The notes under the pieces were generated by a model. The model was not told the DNA's origin. It did no database searches and saw only the letters and a list, made by a program, of their open reading frames with translations. A stretch of 64,000 bases of DNA from CAVUAF01 sp964460655 (GTDB lineage: Bacteria; Acidobacteriota; Terriglobia; Terriglobales; Acidobacteriaceae). Both the position numbers and the translations under genes were made by a program. Location: the NCBI GenBank assembly GCA_964460655.1, contig CAYWSH010000002.1:25362-89361 (forward strand), written 5' to 3'. Below are positions 51,565-59,992 of this stretch, piece by piece. Each line of letters begins with the position of its first letter. The stretch's first letter is position 1.

Positions 51565-52494
51565 TCAGATCAGCAACGCCCCTACCGACGACCGTTGCGA
51601 CCACAGCTCGCGGAAGATGGCCGCCGATTGTTCCAGCGTGAGCGCTTCGGCGCGGACGTCCTGCTTCGCATGTGCCGCCGCCAGGGCTTCGCTCACGGCC
51701 CGTGGGTCGTAATGGCTCTTCAGGTTGTTCATCAGCGTCTTACGCTTCTGCGCGAAGCAGAGCTTCAGGAAGTCGATGAAGCCGTCGCGCGGCACGCGCA
51801 GCTGGTTCCAGCGCGGCGCGATCTTGAGCCGCAGCACGGACGAGTGCACTTTCGGCGGCGGCGCGAACGCGCCCGGCGGCAACGTGAACAGGTTCTCGAC
51901 CTGCGCGTGCAGTTGCGCGGTCGCGGAGAGCAGGCCGAAGTCGCGCGTCCCCGGCGCGGCGGCGATGCGGTCGGCGACCTCGCGCTGCACCATGATCACG
52001 ATGCTCTCGAACCACTGGTGGAACGCGAACAGACGCAGCAGGATGTCGCTGGTGATGTAATACGGCAGGTTGCCGATCACGTCGGCGCGCTCGTGCGTCA
52101 CCTCGCCCCGGCGCGGCAGCAGGAGCGGCCCGGGACGGCGCGCGAGCAGCGCAGGAAAGTTCACGTCGAGCACGTCGGCCTCGATGATCTCGACGTTTGG
52201 TTGCCGGATGTACTGCATACGCAGTTGCGCCGCCAGGACGCGGTCGAGTTCCACGGCGATAAGCCGGCGCGTGCTCGCCGCGAGCAGTTGCGTCAGGATG
52301 CCGTGGCCGGGGCCGATCTCGATCACGGCCCGCTGGGTCAAGTCGCCGAGTGCCGCGACGATGCGCTCGGCGGCGCGCTGGTCGCGCAGAAAATTCTGTC
52401 CCAGCTTCGGCTTGCGCGGCATTACCGGCGCAGGCTGGTGAGCGGGCTTGGGCACCCGGGCTTGCCTCGCGTTGACCGGCTTTCCTCGCCCCAT
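51565..52494 (-). CDS. rsmA: 16S rRNA (adenine1518-N6/adenine1519-N6)-dimethyltransferase
   Basis: 309 residues from ATG 52494, or 285 from ATG 52422 (E. coli 273). KLGQNFLRDQ, IEIGPGHGILTQLL (SAM site), the NLPYYITSDILLRL catalytic N-L-P-Y motif and MVQREVADRIAA are all present. It dimethylates the two adenines of helix 45. The extra 24 residues from the first start are basic and Pro-rich, as in many actinobacterial or acidobacterial orthologs, but neither start has a clear ribosome site. It is divergent from glgA. Confidence 0.9.
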   Translation of the reverse strand: MGRGKPVNARQARVPKPAHQPAPVMPRKPKLGQNFLRDQRAAERIVAALGDLTQRAVIEIGPGHGILTQLLAASTRRLIAVELDRVLAAQLRMQYIRQPNVEIIEADVLDVNFPALLARRPGPLLLPRRGEVTHERADVIGNLPYYITSDILLRLFAFHQWFESIVIMVQREVADRIAAAPGTRDFGLLSATAQLHAQVENLFTLPPGAFAPPPKVHSSVLRLKIAPRWNQLRVPRDGFIDFLKLCFAQKRKTLMNNLKSHYDPRAVSEALAAAHAKQDVRAEALTLEQSAAIFRELWSQRSSVGALLI

Positions 52495-52500
52495 TAGACT
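52495..52500 (+). promoter_or_regulatory. -10 box TAGACT of glgA
   Basis: TTAGACT, one mismatch from TAGAAT, lies 24 bases before GTG 52525 with GGAGG (52515-52519) in between. It abuts the rsmA start on the other strand. Confidence 0.4.
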
Positions 52501-52524
52501 TTCGCGTTCCGCACGGAGGTACGC

Positions 52525-53991
52525 GTGCACATAGCTTTCGCAGCGTCCGAGTGTGTTCCCTTCAGCAAGACCGGTGGACTCGCCGACGTGGTCGGCGCCC
52601 TTCCCAAAGCGCTTGCCGGGCTCGGCCACCAGGTCACGGTCTATCTGCCGCGCTATCGCCAAACCAAACTGCCTAACGCCAAGACGGTGTTGCGCAGCGT
52701 GACTGTGCCCTTCGACGATCGCTACCGCTTCTGCGCGGTGCTCGACGGCGGCAAACTCGACGGCGTGCAATTCTACTTTATCGATTACCCGCAGTTCTTC
52801 GATCGCGACGCGCTTTACGGCACGAAAGAGGGTGACTACTCGGACAACGCCGAGCGTTTTGCGCTCTACAGCCGCGCCGTGCTGGAGGCGGCGAAGATCC
52901 TCGGCGTGCCCGACGTATTTCACTGTCACGACTGGCAGTCGGCACTGCTGCCCGTGCTGCTGCGCAATCTTTACGGTGATGATCCCGCGTTGCGCGCCGT
53001 GCCGGTCGTTTTCACCATCCACAACATGGGCTATCAAGGGCTGTTCCCGCCAGACACGCTGCCGCTTCTCCTGCTGCCGTGGGACCTGTTCACCATCCGC
53101 AAGATGGAGTTCTACGGCAAGGTCAATTTCCTGAAGGGCGCGCTGACGGAATCGGACTTCGTCACCACCGTCAGCAAGAAGTACAGCCAGGAGATCCAGA
53201 CGTCGGAGTACGGCTTCGGTCTCGAAGGCGTGCTGCGCAACCGCGCGTCCACGGTGGCCGGCATATTGAATGGTGTTGACTACGAGGAATGGAGCCCGCG
53301 CGCCGACAAGTTCATAGCGCAGAAATACTCCACTGCGGACCTCGGCGGCAAGCAAGCCTGTAAGCGCGATCTGCTGAAGGAATTCAATCTTCCCGAGACG
53401 TGCATGGACCTGCCGGTGATCGGCATCGTGTCACGGTTTGCGGCGCAAAAGGGCTTCGACCTGTTCGCGCAGATCGCCGACCAGTTGGCGCGCGAGCAGT
53501 TGGTCATCATCGCGCTTGGTTCCGGCGACCGCGAGTACGAAGAACTGTTCAAGCGCATGAACCAACAGTTTCCGCAACGCATCTCGGTCAAGGTCGCGTA
53601 TGACAACGCTCTGGCGCACAAGATCGAGGCGGGCGCCGACATGTTCCTGATGCCGTCGCGTTACGAGCCCTGCGGCCTGAACCAGATCTACAGCCTGCAA
53701 TACGGCACCGTGCCGGTAGTGCGCGCGACCGGCGGCCTCGATGACACCATCGAGCCTTGGGACCCGCGCAGCGGCAAGGGCACCGGCTTCAAGTTCATCG
53801 ACTACAACAGCGACGCACTGTTCGTGACCATCCGCGCGGCGCTGGCCGCGTACCAGAATCACGACGGCTGGCAGACGCTCATGCGCAACGGCATGGCGAA
53901 GGACTTCTCGTGGAACGCCTCCGCTCGCGAGTACGTGCGCGTGTATGAGAAGGTGAGTCAGGGGAGAGGGGCAAGCGCGGCGTCGTCGTGA
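52525..53991 (+). CDS. glgA: glycogen synthase (ADP-glucose, GT5)
   Basis: 488 residues, full length. The ADP-glucose-binding KTGGLADVVGALPKAL begins at residue 15. HCHDWQSAL, FTIHNMGYQG and the C-terminal PSRYEPCGLNQIYSLQYGTVPVVRATGGL are typical of GlgA. It elongates alpha-1,4-glucan. The start is GTG 52525 with a GGAGG site. No other glycogen gene is adjacent. A hairpin terminator follows (54013-54030). Confidence 0.94.
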   Translation: MHIAFAASECVPFSKTGGLADVVGALPKALAGLGHQVTVYLPRYRQTKLPNAKTVLRSVTVPFDDRYRFCAVLDGGKLDGVQFYFIDYPQFFDRDALYGTKEGDYSDNAERFALYSRAVLEAAKILGVPDVFHCHDWQSALLPVLLRNLYGDDPALRAVPVVFTIHNMGYQGLFPPDTLPLLLLPWDLFTIRKMEFYGKVNFLKGALTESDFVTTVSKKYSQEIQTSEYGFGLEGVLRNRASTVAGILNGVDYEEWSPRADKFIAQKYSTADLGGKQACKRDLLKEFNLPETCMDLPVIGIVSRFAAQKGFDLFAQIADQLAREQLVIIALGSGDREYEELFKRMNQQFPQRISVKVAYDNALAHKIEAGADMFLMPSRYEPCGLNQIYSLQYGTVPVVRATGGLDDTIEPWDPRSGKGTGFKFIDYNSDALFVTIRAALAAYQNHDGWQTLMRNGMAKDFSWNASAREYVRVYEKVSQGRGASAASS

Positions 53992-54010
53992 GAACGATGG
54001 CAAAAAGGAA

Positions 54011-54034
54011 AAGCCGCCCATGTGGGCGGCTTTC
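54011..54034. terminator. bidirectional terminator between glgA and the PEP-CTERM gene
   Basis: GCCGCCCA / TGGGCGGC (54013-54020 with 54023-54030) is followed by TTTCTT on the forward strand and by TTTTCCTTTTT on the reverse. Confidence 0.75.
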
Positions 54035-54050
54035 TTACTTCCGAAACCCA

Positions 54051-54590
54051 TTACCGGGTGAGCTTGCGGCGAATCCTGCCCGCGAAGCCTACGAGGCCTG
54101 TCCCCAGCAGCAGCATGCTGGTGGGTTCCGGCACCGAAGACTGCACCGTCAAGTTATTGAGGCTCACGCTGGAATTTGGGCCGGTGACGTACGCCGTGAG
54201 GTCCTGAGGCAGTCCCGTCTCCGGAATGCAGAGACCGTTCGTCGGACACGGTAAGCCGAGCGAGGGATCCGTCATGCCATCCGACGCGAAATAGATCGCG
54301 TCGTGGCTGCCAAGGCTCTCGTTGGAGAAAATGTGATCGCTGACGAGGCCGGTGCCCGGGTCGGTGAGATAAATGTCCCAGTCTCTGAAATAATTGAAGC
54401 AGGGGCTGCCGACCTGGATCGGTCCGCCGGTCTCTGAACCCTCAACGAGTGTCGTGGTCACGGTGCCGGCAGAACTACCGCAACTGGTCGAATCTACGCT
54501 CACGACGTCCGAGATCGGGGCCGCGGTGGCACTTGCTATTCCGACCGTCAGAAGTAACATCGCAGTTAATACGATTAGTTTTCTCATCAT
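54051..54590 (-). CDS. PEP-CTERM sorting domain protein
   Basis: 179 residues. An N-terminal signal peptide (KLIVLTAMLLLTVGIASATAAP) and a C-terminal sorting signal VPEPTSMLLLGTGLVGFAGR followed by Arg/Lys frame a mature part of about 120 residues with two spaced Cys pairs. PEP-CTERM proteins are processed by exosortase (XrtA) and linked with exopolysaccharide. No exosortase is visible in the window. ATG 54590 or 54587 (two in tandem) follows a GGAGG site. A sigma-54-like promoter lies at 54620-54635. Confidence 0.85.
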   Translation of the reverse strand: MMRKLIVLTAMLLLTVGIASATAAPISDVVSVDSTSCGSSAGTVTTTLVEGSETGGPIQVGSPCFNYFRDWDIYLTDPGTGLVSDHIFSNESLGSHDAIYFASDGMTDPSLGLPCPTNGLCIPETGLPQDLTAYVTGPNSSVSLNNLTVQSSVPEPTSMLLLGTGLVGFAGRIRRKLTR

Positions 54591-54619
54591 TCCTTCACTC
54601 CCCTCCGTCATCCTTAGAG

Positions 54620-54635
54620 GGCAATTCGACCACCA
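54620..54635 (-). promoter_or_regulatory. candidate sigma-54 promoter TGGTGG-N5-TTGC
   Basis: On the reverse strand TGGTGGTCGAATTGCC has GG and GC separated by exactly ten bases and the full TTGC -12 element, with TGG of the -24 element. Transcription would start about 12 bases on, near 54609, some 20 bases before the ATG. Sigma-54 control is known for several PEP-CTERM genes in PrsK/PrsR systems. Confidence 0.45.
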
Positions 54636-54748
54636 GATCTCACGCCAATGTAAACAATGAGTTCCGGGCAAAAGTGGAATGCTTAGTGAAATCCGTTGCA
54701 ACCAGAACACACCCATATTTCTTCGGGCGTGCGGAAAAGGAACGTACA

Positions 54749-54760
54749 GCACTAAAGTGC
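54749..54760. repeat. GCACTAAAGTGC palindrome
   Basis: A 5-bp stem with a 2-base loop stands in the 295-base gap between the PEP-CTERM gene and the zinc-ribbon gene. It is followed by TATTATCGTTTTT on the forward strand. It may be the relic of a dispersed hairpin element or a weak terminator. Confidence 0.3.
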
Positions 54761-54823
54761 CTATTATCGTTTTTCTAACCTAGCGAGGGCTACGGCGCGA
54801 CGAGCTTGCATTTGTGCACGGTC

Positions 54824-54857
54824 AAAAAAAGCGGCGCCAGTTTCGGCGCCGCTTTTT
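54824..54857. terminator. bidirectional terminator after the zinc-ribbon gene
   Basis: GCGGCGCC / GGCGCCGC (54831-54838 with 54845-54852) is flanked by seven A on one side and five T on the other. It ends the reverse-strand gene at 54886; no forward gene needs it. Confidence 0.75.
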
Positions 54858-54885
54858 CCATGAACCGGGAAGGGAACAGAACGGT

Positions 54886-55320
54886 TCAGCGTTTGAACAA
54901 CAATCCGGCCGCGAAGGCCACAAGCGCGCCGAGCAACCATTCGATGCGCCAGGTCTGGACGGCCTGCCAATCCAGCAGTGTGGTCGCGGTAAAAAGCAAT
55001 CCCGTCGCGACGGCGGCGATGACGCAGATCACGCCGATGAAAAAGGCGATCAGCGAGCCTATGGTGAGCCCGAACAAGGCCTTGATCTGTGCGACATCGA
55101 AGACACCGCCGATGCGCGACACGCGGTGCACGCGCGTCTCATCGAGCGAGCGCTCGTCGCCGCAAACATGGCAGAAGCGCGCGCCCAGCGGATAATCGGC
55201 GCTGCAGCGCGCGCACGTATCTTGCGCCAGCACGCGATCCACTTCGCGGCTGCGTTGGTCATTGATTGCGGGACGCCAGAACTCCTGGCGAGGCTCCGCA
55301 TTACTGGTTAGGGGTGCCAT
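54886..55320 (-). CDS. zinc-ribbon membrane protein of unknown function
   Basis: 144 residues. A zinc ribbon with Cys36, Cys39, Cys50 and Cys53 (CARCSADYPLGARFCHVCG) is followed by two membrane helices (about 86-112 and 127-142). The N-terminus is cytoplasmic by charge. Such small zinc-ribbon membrane proteins are common and uncharacterised. ATG 55320 has GGGAGA upstream. It ends at a strong bidirectional hairpin terminator. Confidence 0.72.
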   Translation of the reverse strand: MAPLTSNAEPRQEFWRPAINDQRSREVDRVLAQDTCARCSADYPLGARFCHVCGDERSLDETRVHRVSRIGGVFDVAQIKALFGLTIGSLIAFFIGVICVIAAVATGLLFTATTLLDWQAVQTWRIEWLLGALVAFAAGLLFKR

Positions 55321-55550
55321 AGGAATCTCCCGCCAGCAGAGTCGCAACTGCAGTACCAAAGTGCGAGGCTGCAAGTCGTTTCATTGGAGTGAGTTACAGG
55401 AGGCCGCAGGGAAACCCCCCGAGAAAGAATTACTCCCCAGCGAAAAATCCGCAGGGAAAAGCAAAATCCGCAAGCGCCGGTAACGCGCCTGCGGATCATT
55501 GCCGCCATGGGAAGGAACGGCTAGTTGGCCGCGCCTGATGTGCAAGAAAG

Positions 55551-55787
55551 TCAGCTGTTGTTGGCCGGATTCGGCATCCGCACGACCTTCGGATTCGCTG
55601 TGCTCCGGTGCCAGAACCCGAGGATGATCAGGTCAGACGCGCGGAAGAAGACCTCGGCCGGCCGATCCGACCCGTCGTTGAACAGGTGCTCGTCCAGCAA
55701 GATGTGCAGCCGCGCGACCGAGATTCCGAGCGCTTCGGCAGCTTCCACTTCTGTGTAGAATTCTTTGTTAAGTTTGCTGGTGCGCAT
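55551..55787 (-). CDS. small helix-turn-helix protein
   Basis: 78 residues. FYTEVEAAEALGISVARLHILLDEHLF is a MerR/excisionase-type helix-turn-helix (residues 10-36) and VFFRASDLIILGFWHR matches the wing region that follows in that fold. It probably binds DNA as a small regulator. The start ATG 55787 has GGGAGA upstream. No integrase or phage gene is close, so an excisionase role is unlikely. Confidence 0.62.
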   Translation of the reverse strand: MRTSKLNKEFYTEVEAAEALGISVARLHILLDEHLFNDGSDRPAEVFFRASDLIILGFWHRSTANPKVVRMPNPANNS

Positions 55788-55870
55788 CCGCTCTCCCTGT
55801 GAGGCTGGTGCAACTTGTATCGTTTCAGGTGGGGCGGGAATATCGGGTAAACTCCCAAGACCTGCGGGGC

Positions 55871-57118
55871 ATGAGACCTTATCAAAATCTGTCAGTCGCG
55901 CACGGCTGCCGGGTACTTCTAACCCTTTGCCTCATTGGCACTTCCGTCAACATTCCTGCCGTCGCCCAGCGGACGGCGTCTGCGAAACCCGCATCTGGTG
56001 CGGCTGCGACGGTCGAATCGCTTACGCTTTCCGGATTCGAGAATTACTACAACGCCAACTATCCCGATGCGATCCGCGACTTTGGCAAGGTTGTGGAGAC
56101 GCACCCGGAAGATCCGCGGGCGCTGAACCATCTGCTGGCGGCGGTGCTCTTCAGTGAGCTCTACCGCGCGGGCGCGCTAAATACGACGCTGTACTCAGGC
56201 GACAGCTTCCTGGCGCAGAAAAAACGCGTGCAGCTCGACCCGAAGCAGCAGGAGCGCTTTAAGCAGCTGGCACAGCAGGTCATGCAGATCTGCGACGCGC
56301 GCCTGGCCAAAGATCCGGGCGACATCGAGGCGCTGTACACCCGCGGCGTGGCGCGCGGGTTGCAGGCGACGTACTTGGCCATCGTCGAGAAGGCGTGGTT
56401 CTCGGCGCTGCGCAACGCCATCGGGGCTCGGCACGACCATGAACGCGTGCTGGAGCTTGATCCCAAGTTCACCGACGCGAAAACCGTGGTCGGGGTACAC
56501 AACTACGTCGCCGGTTCGCTGCCGTGGGCGGTCAAGGCCGCGATCTCCATCGCCGGCCTCAGTGGCAGCCGGCAGAAAGGGCTGGAGTATCTCAGGACCG
56601 TGGCCGAGGCAAAGACGGAGAGCAGCGTCGACGCCAAAGTTGCGCTCGCGCTCTTCCTGCGGCGCGAACAGAAGTACAAGGAAGCGATCGATGTGGTGCA
56701 CTCGCTCACCAGCGCCTATCCGCACAATTTTCTCTTCGCTCTGGAAGAGGCGAACCTGCTGAAGGATTCCGGCAAGAACCAGGAAGCGCTGGAGGCGTAT
56801 CGGCGGCTGTTGGCGCAGGGCGAAAAGGGCGGATATCACGAGCCGCGCATGGAATTCCCGCACTACGACCTGGCCGAGATCCTCCGCGGCCGCGGCGAGT
56901 ACGAGCAGGCCGTGGAGAATTACCTGGCCGCCGAGAAGACCGAGCATGCCAGTCCTGAGCTACGCCAGAAAGCCGCGCTGAACGCGGGCGAGATGTACGA
57001 CATGCTGGAGCGCCGCGAGCTGGCCGTGAACCAGTACAACGTCGCTCTCAACGTCGACTCGGCCAGCCCGCTGGCCGACAGCGCCCGACGTTATCTACGG
57101 CAACCGTATCGTCCTTGA
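55871..57118 (+). CDS. secreted tetratricopeptide-repeat protein
   Basis: 415 residues. A signal peptide (to about residue 33, NIPAVAQ) precedes TPR-like helices across the rest: FENYYNANYPDAIRDFGKVVETHPEDPRAL, GEYEQAVENYLAAEKT, and LERRELAVNQYNVALNVDSASP. The middle (110-250) is a more irregular helical region with MQICDARLAKDPGDIEALYTRGVARGL (split after GDIEA). TPR proteins bind partners; the partner is unknown. ATG 55871 was chosen because the signal peptide starts there; it overlaps no other gene. Confidence 0.75.
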   Translation: MRPYQNLSVAHGCRVLLTLCLIGTSVNIPAVAQRTASAKPASGAAATVESLTLSGFENYYNANYPDAIRDFGKVVETHPEDPRALNHLLAAVLFSELYRAGALNTTLYSGDSFLAQKKRVQLDPKQQERFKQLAQQVMQICDARLAKDPGDIEALYTRGVARGLQATYLAIVEKAWFSALRNAIGARHDHERVLELDPKFTDAKTVVGVHNYVAGSLPWAVKAAISIAGLSGSRQKGLEYLRTVAEAKTESSVDAKVALALFLRREQKYKEAIDVVHSLTSAYPHNFLFALEEANLLKDSGKNQEALEAYRRLLAQGEKGGYHEPRMEFPHYDLAEILRGRGEYEQAVENYLAAEKTEHASPELRQKAALNAGEMYDMLERRELAVNQYNVALNVDSASPLADSARRYLRQPYRP

Positions 57119-57131
57119 AACACAGAGTCCG

Positions 57132-57234
57132 CGTAATCTGCGTGCTTTGTCTGCGTCATCTGCGATTTAAGATTCTTTCTTGCGTCGTTCAAAACCCTTA
57201 ACCGCCGATTACGCAGATTCTCCCGCAGATTACG
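57132..57234. repeat. inverted repeat CGTAATCTGCG / CGCAGATTACG
   Basis: Two perfect 11-base arms (57132-57142 and 57224-57234) bracket 81 bases, with further partial copies (TCTGCGTCATCTGCG, GATTACGCAGATT) between. It fills the gap between the TPR gene and the hydrolase gene and includes the region where a promoter would lie. Confidence 0.6.
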
Positions 57235-57243
57235 CTGATCACC

Positions 57244-58113
57244 GTGCCCGAACCCCGCGAACAATTCGTCGCAATTGATGGAGTGCGCGTCCGCTATCTC
57301 GAGGCCGGCGACGGTCCGCCGCTGCTTTTGATCCACGGACTGTTGGGTTATGCGTTCTCGTGGCGCCGCAATATCGCGGAATTCTCGCGCACGCGCAAGG
57401 TCGTTGCCCTCGACCTGCCGGGACTGGGCTACTCCGATCGCGTGGTGATGGACTGCAGCCTGCGCGCTCTCGCCGGCTTTCTTCGGCGGTTCATGGATGC
57501 AGTCGGTATTTCGACCGCCGAGGTGATTGGTACGTCGCACGGTGGCGCGCTGGCAATGCGGCTGGCGCTGGACGCGCCGCAGCGCGTCCGCAGCCTCGTG
57601 CTGGTGGCGAGCGTGAATCCGTGGTCGCGCGCGGGACGCAAGCGCATCGCGGTGCTGGGCAGCGGGCCAGGCGGAGTGATAGCGCGCCTGCTCTTGCCGA
57701 AGCTCCTGCCTCATCTGCAGCGCGTCGGCCTGGAAAGGATGTACGGCGACAGGTCGCGTATCCCGGCCGGCACGCTCGCAGGGTACGCCGGGCCACTGGC
57801 CGTGCCGGGCACAGCTGATCATGCGTTGCGCATCCTGCGCTGCTGGCAGAGCGATGTCTCGGCGTTGGCATCCGAGATTCCACGCCTCGCGGTACCTGCG
57901 CTGCTGCTTTGGGGCTCACGCGACTCGGCTGTTCCCGTCGCTTCCGCGTATGCGCTCCAGCAGCACCTCCCGCAAGCACAGCTGGTTGTGCTCGAGGGCG
58001 TTGGTCATCTGCCCTACGAAGAAGCGCCGGAGGAGTTCAATCGCGCCGTGCTGTCGTTTTTGAGCAGTCAGCCTTCAGCCGCCAGCGTTCAGCCCACCGA
58101 GGACCGAGGCTGA
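57244..58113 (+). CDS. alpha/beta hydrolase
   Basis: 289 residues. The nucleophile Ser98 is in GTSHGG; Asp227 (GSRDSAVP) and His255 (GVGHLPYEEAP) complete the triad, and LIHGLLGYAFSW gives the oxyanion-hole HG. The substrate is unknown. GTG 57244 is the start, 10 bases after a repeat arm. The last 16 residues are encoded by an AGTCAGCC-type repeat and are probably not functional. Confidence 0.85.
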   Translation: MPEPREQFVAIDGVRVRYLEAGDGPPLLLIHGLLGYAFSWRRNIAEFSRTRKVVALDLPGLGYSDRVVMDCSLRALAGFLRRFMDAVGISTAEVIGTSHGGALAMRLALDAPQRVRSLVLVASVNPWSRAGRKRIAVLGSGPGGVIARLLLPKLLPHLQRVGLERMYGDRSRIPAGTLAGYAGPLAVPGTADHALRILRCWQSDVSALASEIPRLAVPALLLWGSRDSAVPVASAYALQQHLPQAQLVVLEGVGHLPYEEAPEEFNRAVLSFLSSQPSAASVQPTEDRG

Positions 58114-58159
58114 AGGGCGAGATTCGCGTGCGGCACCGCAGCATGTCGTACATTGTTCT

Positions 58160-58193
58160 GGCTGACAGCTGACGGCTGGCAGCTGAGAGCTGC
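58160..58193. repeat. AGCTGA repeat cluster
   Basis: Four near-copies of [AG]GCTGA[CG] lie directly before the dedA start. The inverse form, TCAGCC, is repeated at 58066-58094 at the end of the hydrolase gene, so the two clusters can pair across the gap. Confidence 0.5.
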
Positions 58194-58195
58194 TC

Positions 58196-58825
58196 TTGTC
58201 CGACTGGATCTTCGAGCATCTGCGCTGGTTCTTCGCCACGTTCGGCTACTGGGCCGTCGTGATCGTGTTGCTGCTCGAGAACGCTGGCGTTCCCGTACCC
58301 GGCGAGACCACGCTGCTCTTCGCCAGCTTCCTCGCTTGGGAAGGCGAGTTGCGCCTGCCGTGGATCATCGTGTTCGGGATCGCAGCGTGCACAGCGGGCG
58401 ACAATCTCGGTTACTGGATCGGTATGCGTGGCGGACGGCCGCTGCTGGAGCGTTACAAGCGCTTATTCCGCATCAGCGACGCAAAGATCGAGCAGGCGGA
58501 AGGCGTCTTCGCGCGTTACGGGGCGGCGACGGTCTTCTTCGCGCGCTTTGTCTTTGGGCTGCGCATCGTTGCCGGTCCGCTCGCCGGCGTGCTACGCATG
58601 CCCTGGCGGCGCTTCTTCCTCTTCAACTTCTTCGGCGCGACAGTCTGGGTCACGGTGATCGCCCTCGTCGGCTTCTTCTTCGGCCGTCAATGGGACACGT
58701 TGGTGGACTACGTCGGCAAGGCGAATGCCATCATTGGCGCCGTGGCGGTCGGGGTCGTGATCTGGGGGATCGGGCGGTGGCGGACAAAGTCCACCGTAGA
58801 AGCACTGCGACACAGGGGAAAGTAG
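58196..58825 (+). CDS. DedA family membrane protein
   Basis: 209 residues with four to five membrane segments. The VTT/SNARE-associated core is clear: LLENAGVPVPGETTLLFASFLA (split after PGETT), GDNLGYWIGMRGG and VFFARFVFGLRIVAGPLAGVLRMPWRRFFLFN. DedA proteins move polyprenyl-phosphate or lipids across the membrane and support envelope integrity. The start is TTG 58196 with no clear ribosome site, just behind an AGCTGA repeat; a later start would cut into the first helix. Confidence 0.87.
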   Translation: MSDWIFEHLRWFFATFGYWAVVIVLLLENAGVPVPGETTLLFASFLAWEGELRLPWIIVFGIAACTAGDNLGYWIGMRGGRPLLERYKRLFRISDAKIEQAEGVFARYGAATVFFARFVFGLRIVAGPLAGVLRMPWRRFFLFNFFGATVWVTVIALVGFFFGRQWDTLVDYVGKANAIIGAVAVGVVIWGIGRWRTKSTVEALRHRGK

Positions 58826-59992
58826 TCACGGCTGTGGCGCAAGTGTCTTGATCGCGATCTGATTCGGCTGCAACCCCACGGGTATGAGCGTCACGAGGGC
58901 GCGTTCGGCGCTGATCTTCGAACCCTGCGGCAGTTTCACCATGCGCAGCACGGCGACGTCGCCGGCCTTAGCATCGACTACCAATAGGAAATCCTGATCA
59001 GGTGTGAACGCCAGCGCATCCGGCCCACTGCCGACGGCGAGCGCGCCCTGCGAGCGGCCGGTATCGATGCCGTAGATCGAGACGGCATCGGCGTCGAAGG
59101 TGCTGACGTAGAGCAGGGAATTATCAGCCGTCACGAGTCCGCGCGCGGGATGTGTCCCCACGAGGAAGGTCGCGGCCACTTCGTTGGTCGTCGTCTCGAT
59201 GATGGAGACGTTGTTGGACGCGAAGTTCATGCAGAACAGCTCGCCGCCATCGGGCTTCAACGCCAGGTCGACAGGCGATTGGCCCACGTCGAGCAGCGCG
59301 AGCAGCTTCTTCGCGACCAGATCGATCGCGGCGACCTGCGCCGAGCCGGCACATGCAACGAATGCCTTCGAGCCGTCAGGCAGGATGGCGATCTGCTGGG
59401 GATCACGGCACGCCTTGATCGTCGTCGTCACGTTCGGCTGCGCCGGATCGATGACTGAAACGCTATCGTCACCGCTATTACTCACGACGACGATCCGTCC
59501 ATCCAGGGAAACCCTTGCCACGCCAGGTCTCGCGCCGACACCGATCGTAGCGACGACCTTGCGCAGCTCCAGATCGAGTACGCTGACGCTGTTGGAGCCC
59601 GAGTTCGCCATGTAGCCGCGCTTGCCGTCGGATGTGACGCTGATGAAGTACGGTGTGTGCTGCACGGCGATCGTTGCGGCGACCGCGTTGCGACGCGCAT
59701 CGACCACCGATACGGAATCGCTTGCAGTGTTAACGACGTAGAGCTCGTCGCGCGTCGGGCTGGCGGCGATGCCGGTGGGATTCTTGCCGACCGCGATCGT
59801 CGCCACCGCCCGAAAATCGCGCAGGCTGATCGCCGTGACGCTATCGCTCTTGCCACTGGTGACGTAGGCGAACTCGCGGTCACTGCGTGGAGCAGCTGCA
59901 CGCCGGCAAGCGCCGAGCCCGATCAGCAGTAGCAGCGCCCAGCAGAGATGTACTCGGTACTCAGTACGCGATACTCGGTACTGGTCTTTCAA
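58826..59992 (-). CDS. YVTN-repeat beta-propeller lipoprotein
   Basis: 388 residues. A signal sequence with lipobox (IGLGAC, lipidated Cys29) is followed by seven YVTN-like blades, each about 42 residues (AYVTSGKSDSVTAISL, LYVVNTASDSVSVVD, GYMANSGSNSVSVLDL). It is likely a seven-bladed propeller lipid-anchored in the envelope. The start TTG 59992 overlaps the aroF stop (TTGA). The first 14 codons are made of a TACTGAGTAC-type repeat, so the true start may differ. Confidence 0.82.
   Translation of the reverse strand: MKDQYRVSRTEYRVHLCWALLLLIGLGACRRAAAPRSDREFAYVTSGKSDSVTAISLRDFRAVATIAVGKNPTGIAASPTRDELYVVNTASDSVSVVDARRNAVAATIAVQHTPYFISVTSDGKRGYMANSGSNSVSVLDLELRKVVATIGVGARPGVARVSLDGRIVVVSNSGDDSVSVIDPAQPNVTTTIKACRDPQQIAILPDGSKAFVACAGSAQVAAIDLVAKKLLALLDVGQSPVDLALKPDGGELFCMNFASNNVSIIETTTNEVAATFLVGTHPARGLVTADNSLLYVSTFDADAVSIYGIDTGRSQGALAVGSGPDALAFTPDQDFLLVVDAKAGDVAVLRMVKLPQGSKISAERALVTLIPVGLQPNQIAIKTLAPQP
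59950..59983. repeat. TACTGAGTAC / TACCGAGTAT repeat
   Basis: Four near-copies of GTACTCGGTACT-type units sit at the start of the YVTN lipoprotein gene, encoding the residues YRVSRTEYRV. Confidence 0.55.

Noticed and set aside
52495..53355. In-frame N-terminal extension of rsmA across glgA
   Set aside because: It would run antisense through the GlgA start and core; RsmA homology begins only after 52422.
55551..55787. Excisionase of an integrated element
   Set aside because: The small helix-turn-helix protein resembles Xis in fold only. There is no integrase, attachment-site pair or other mobile gene near it.
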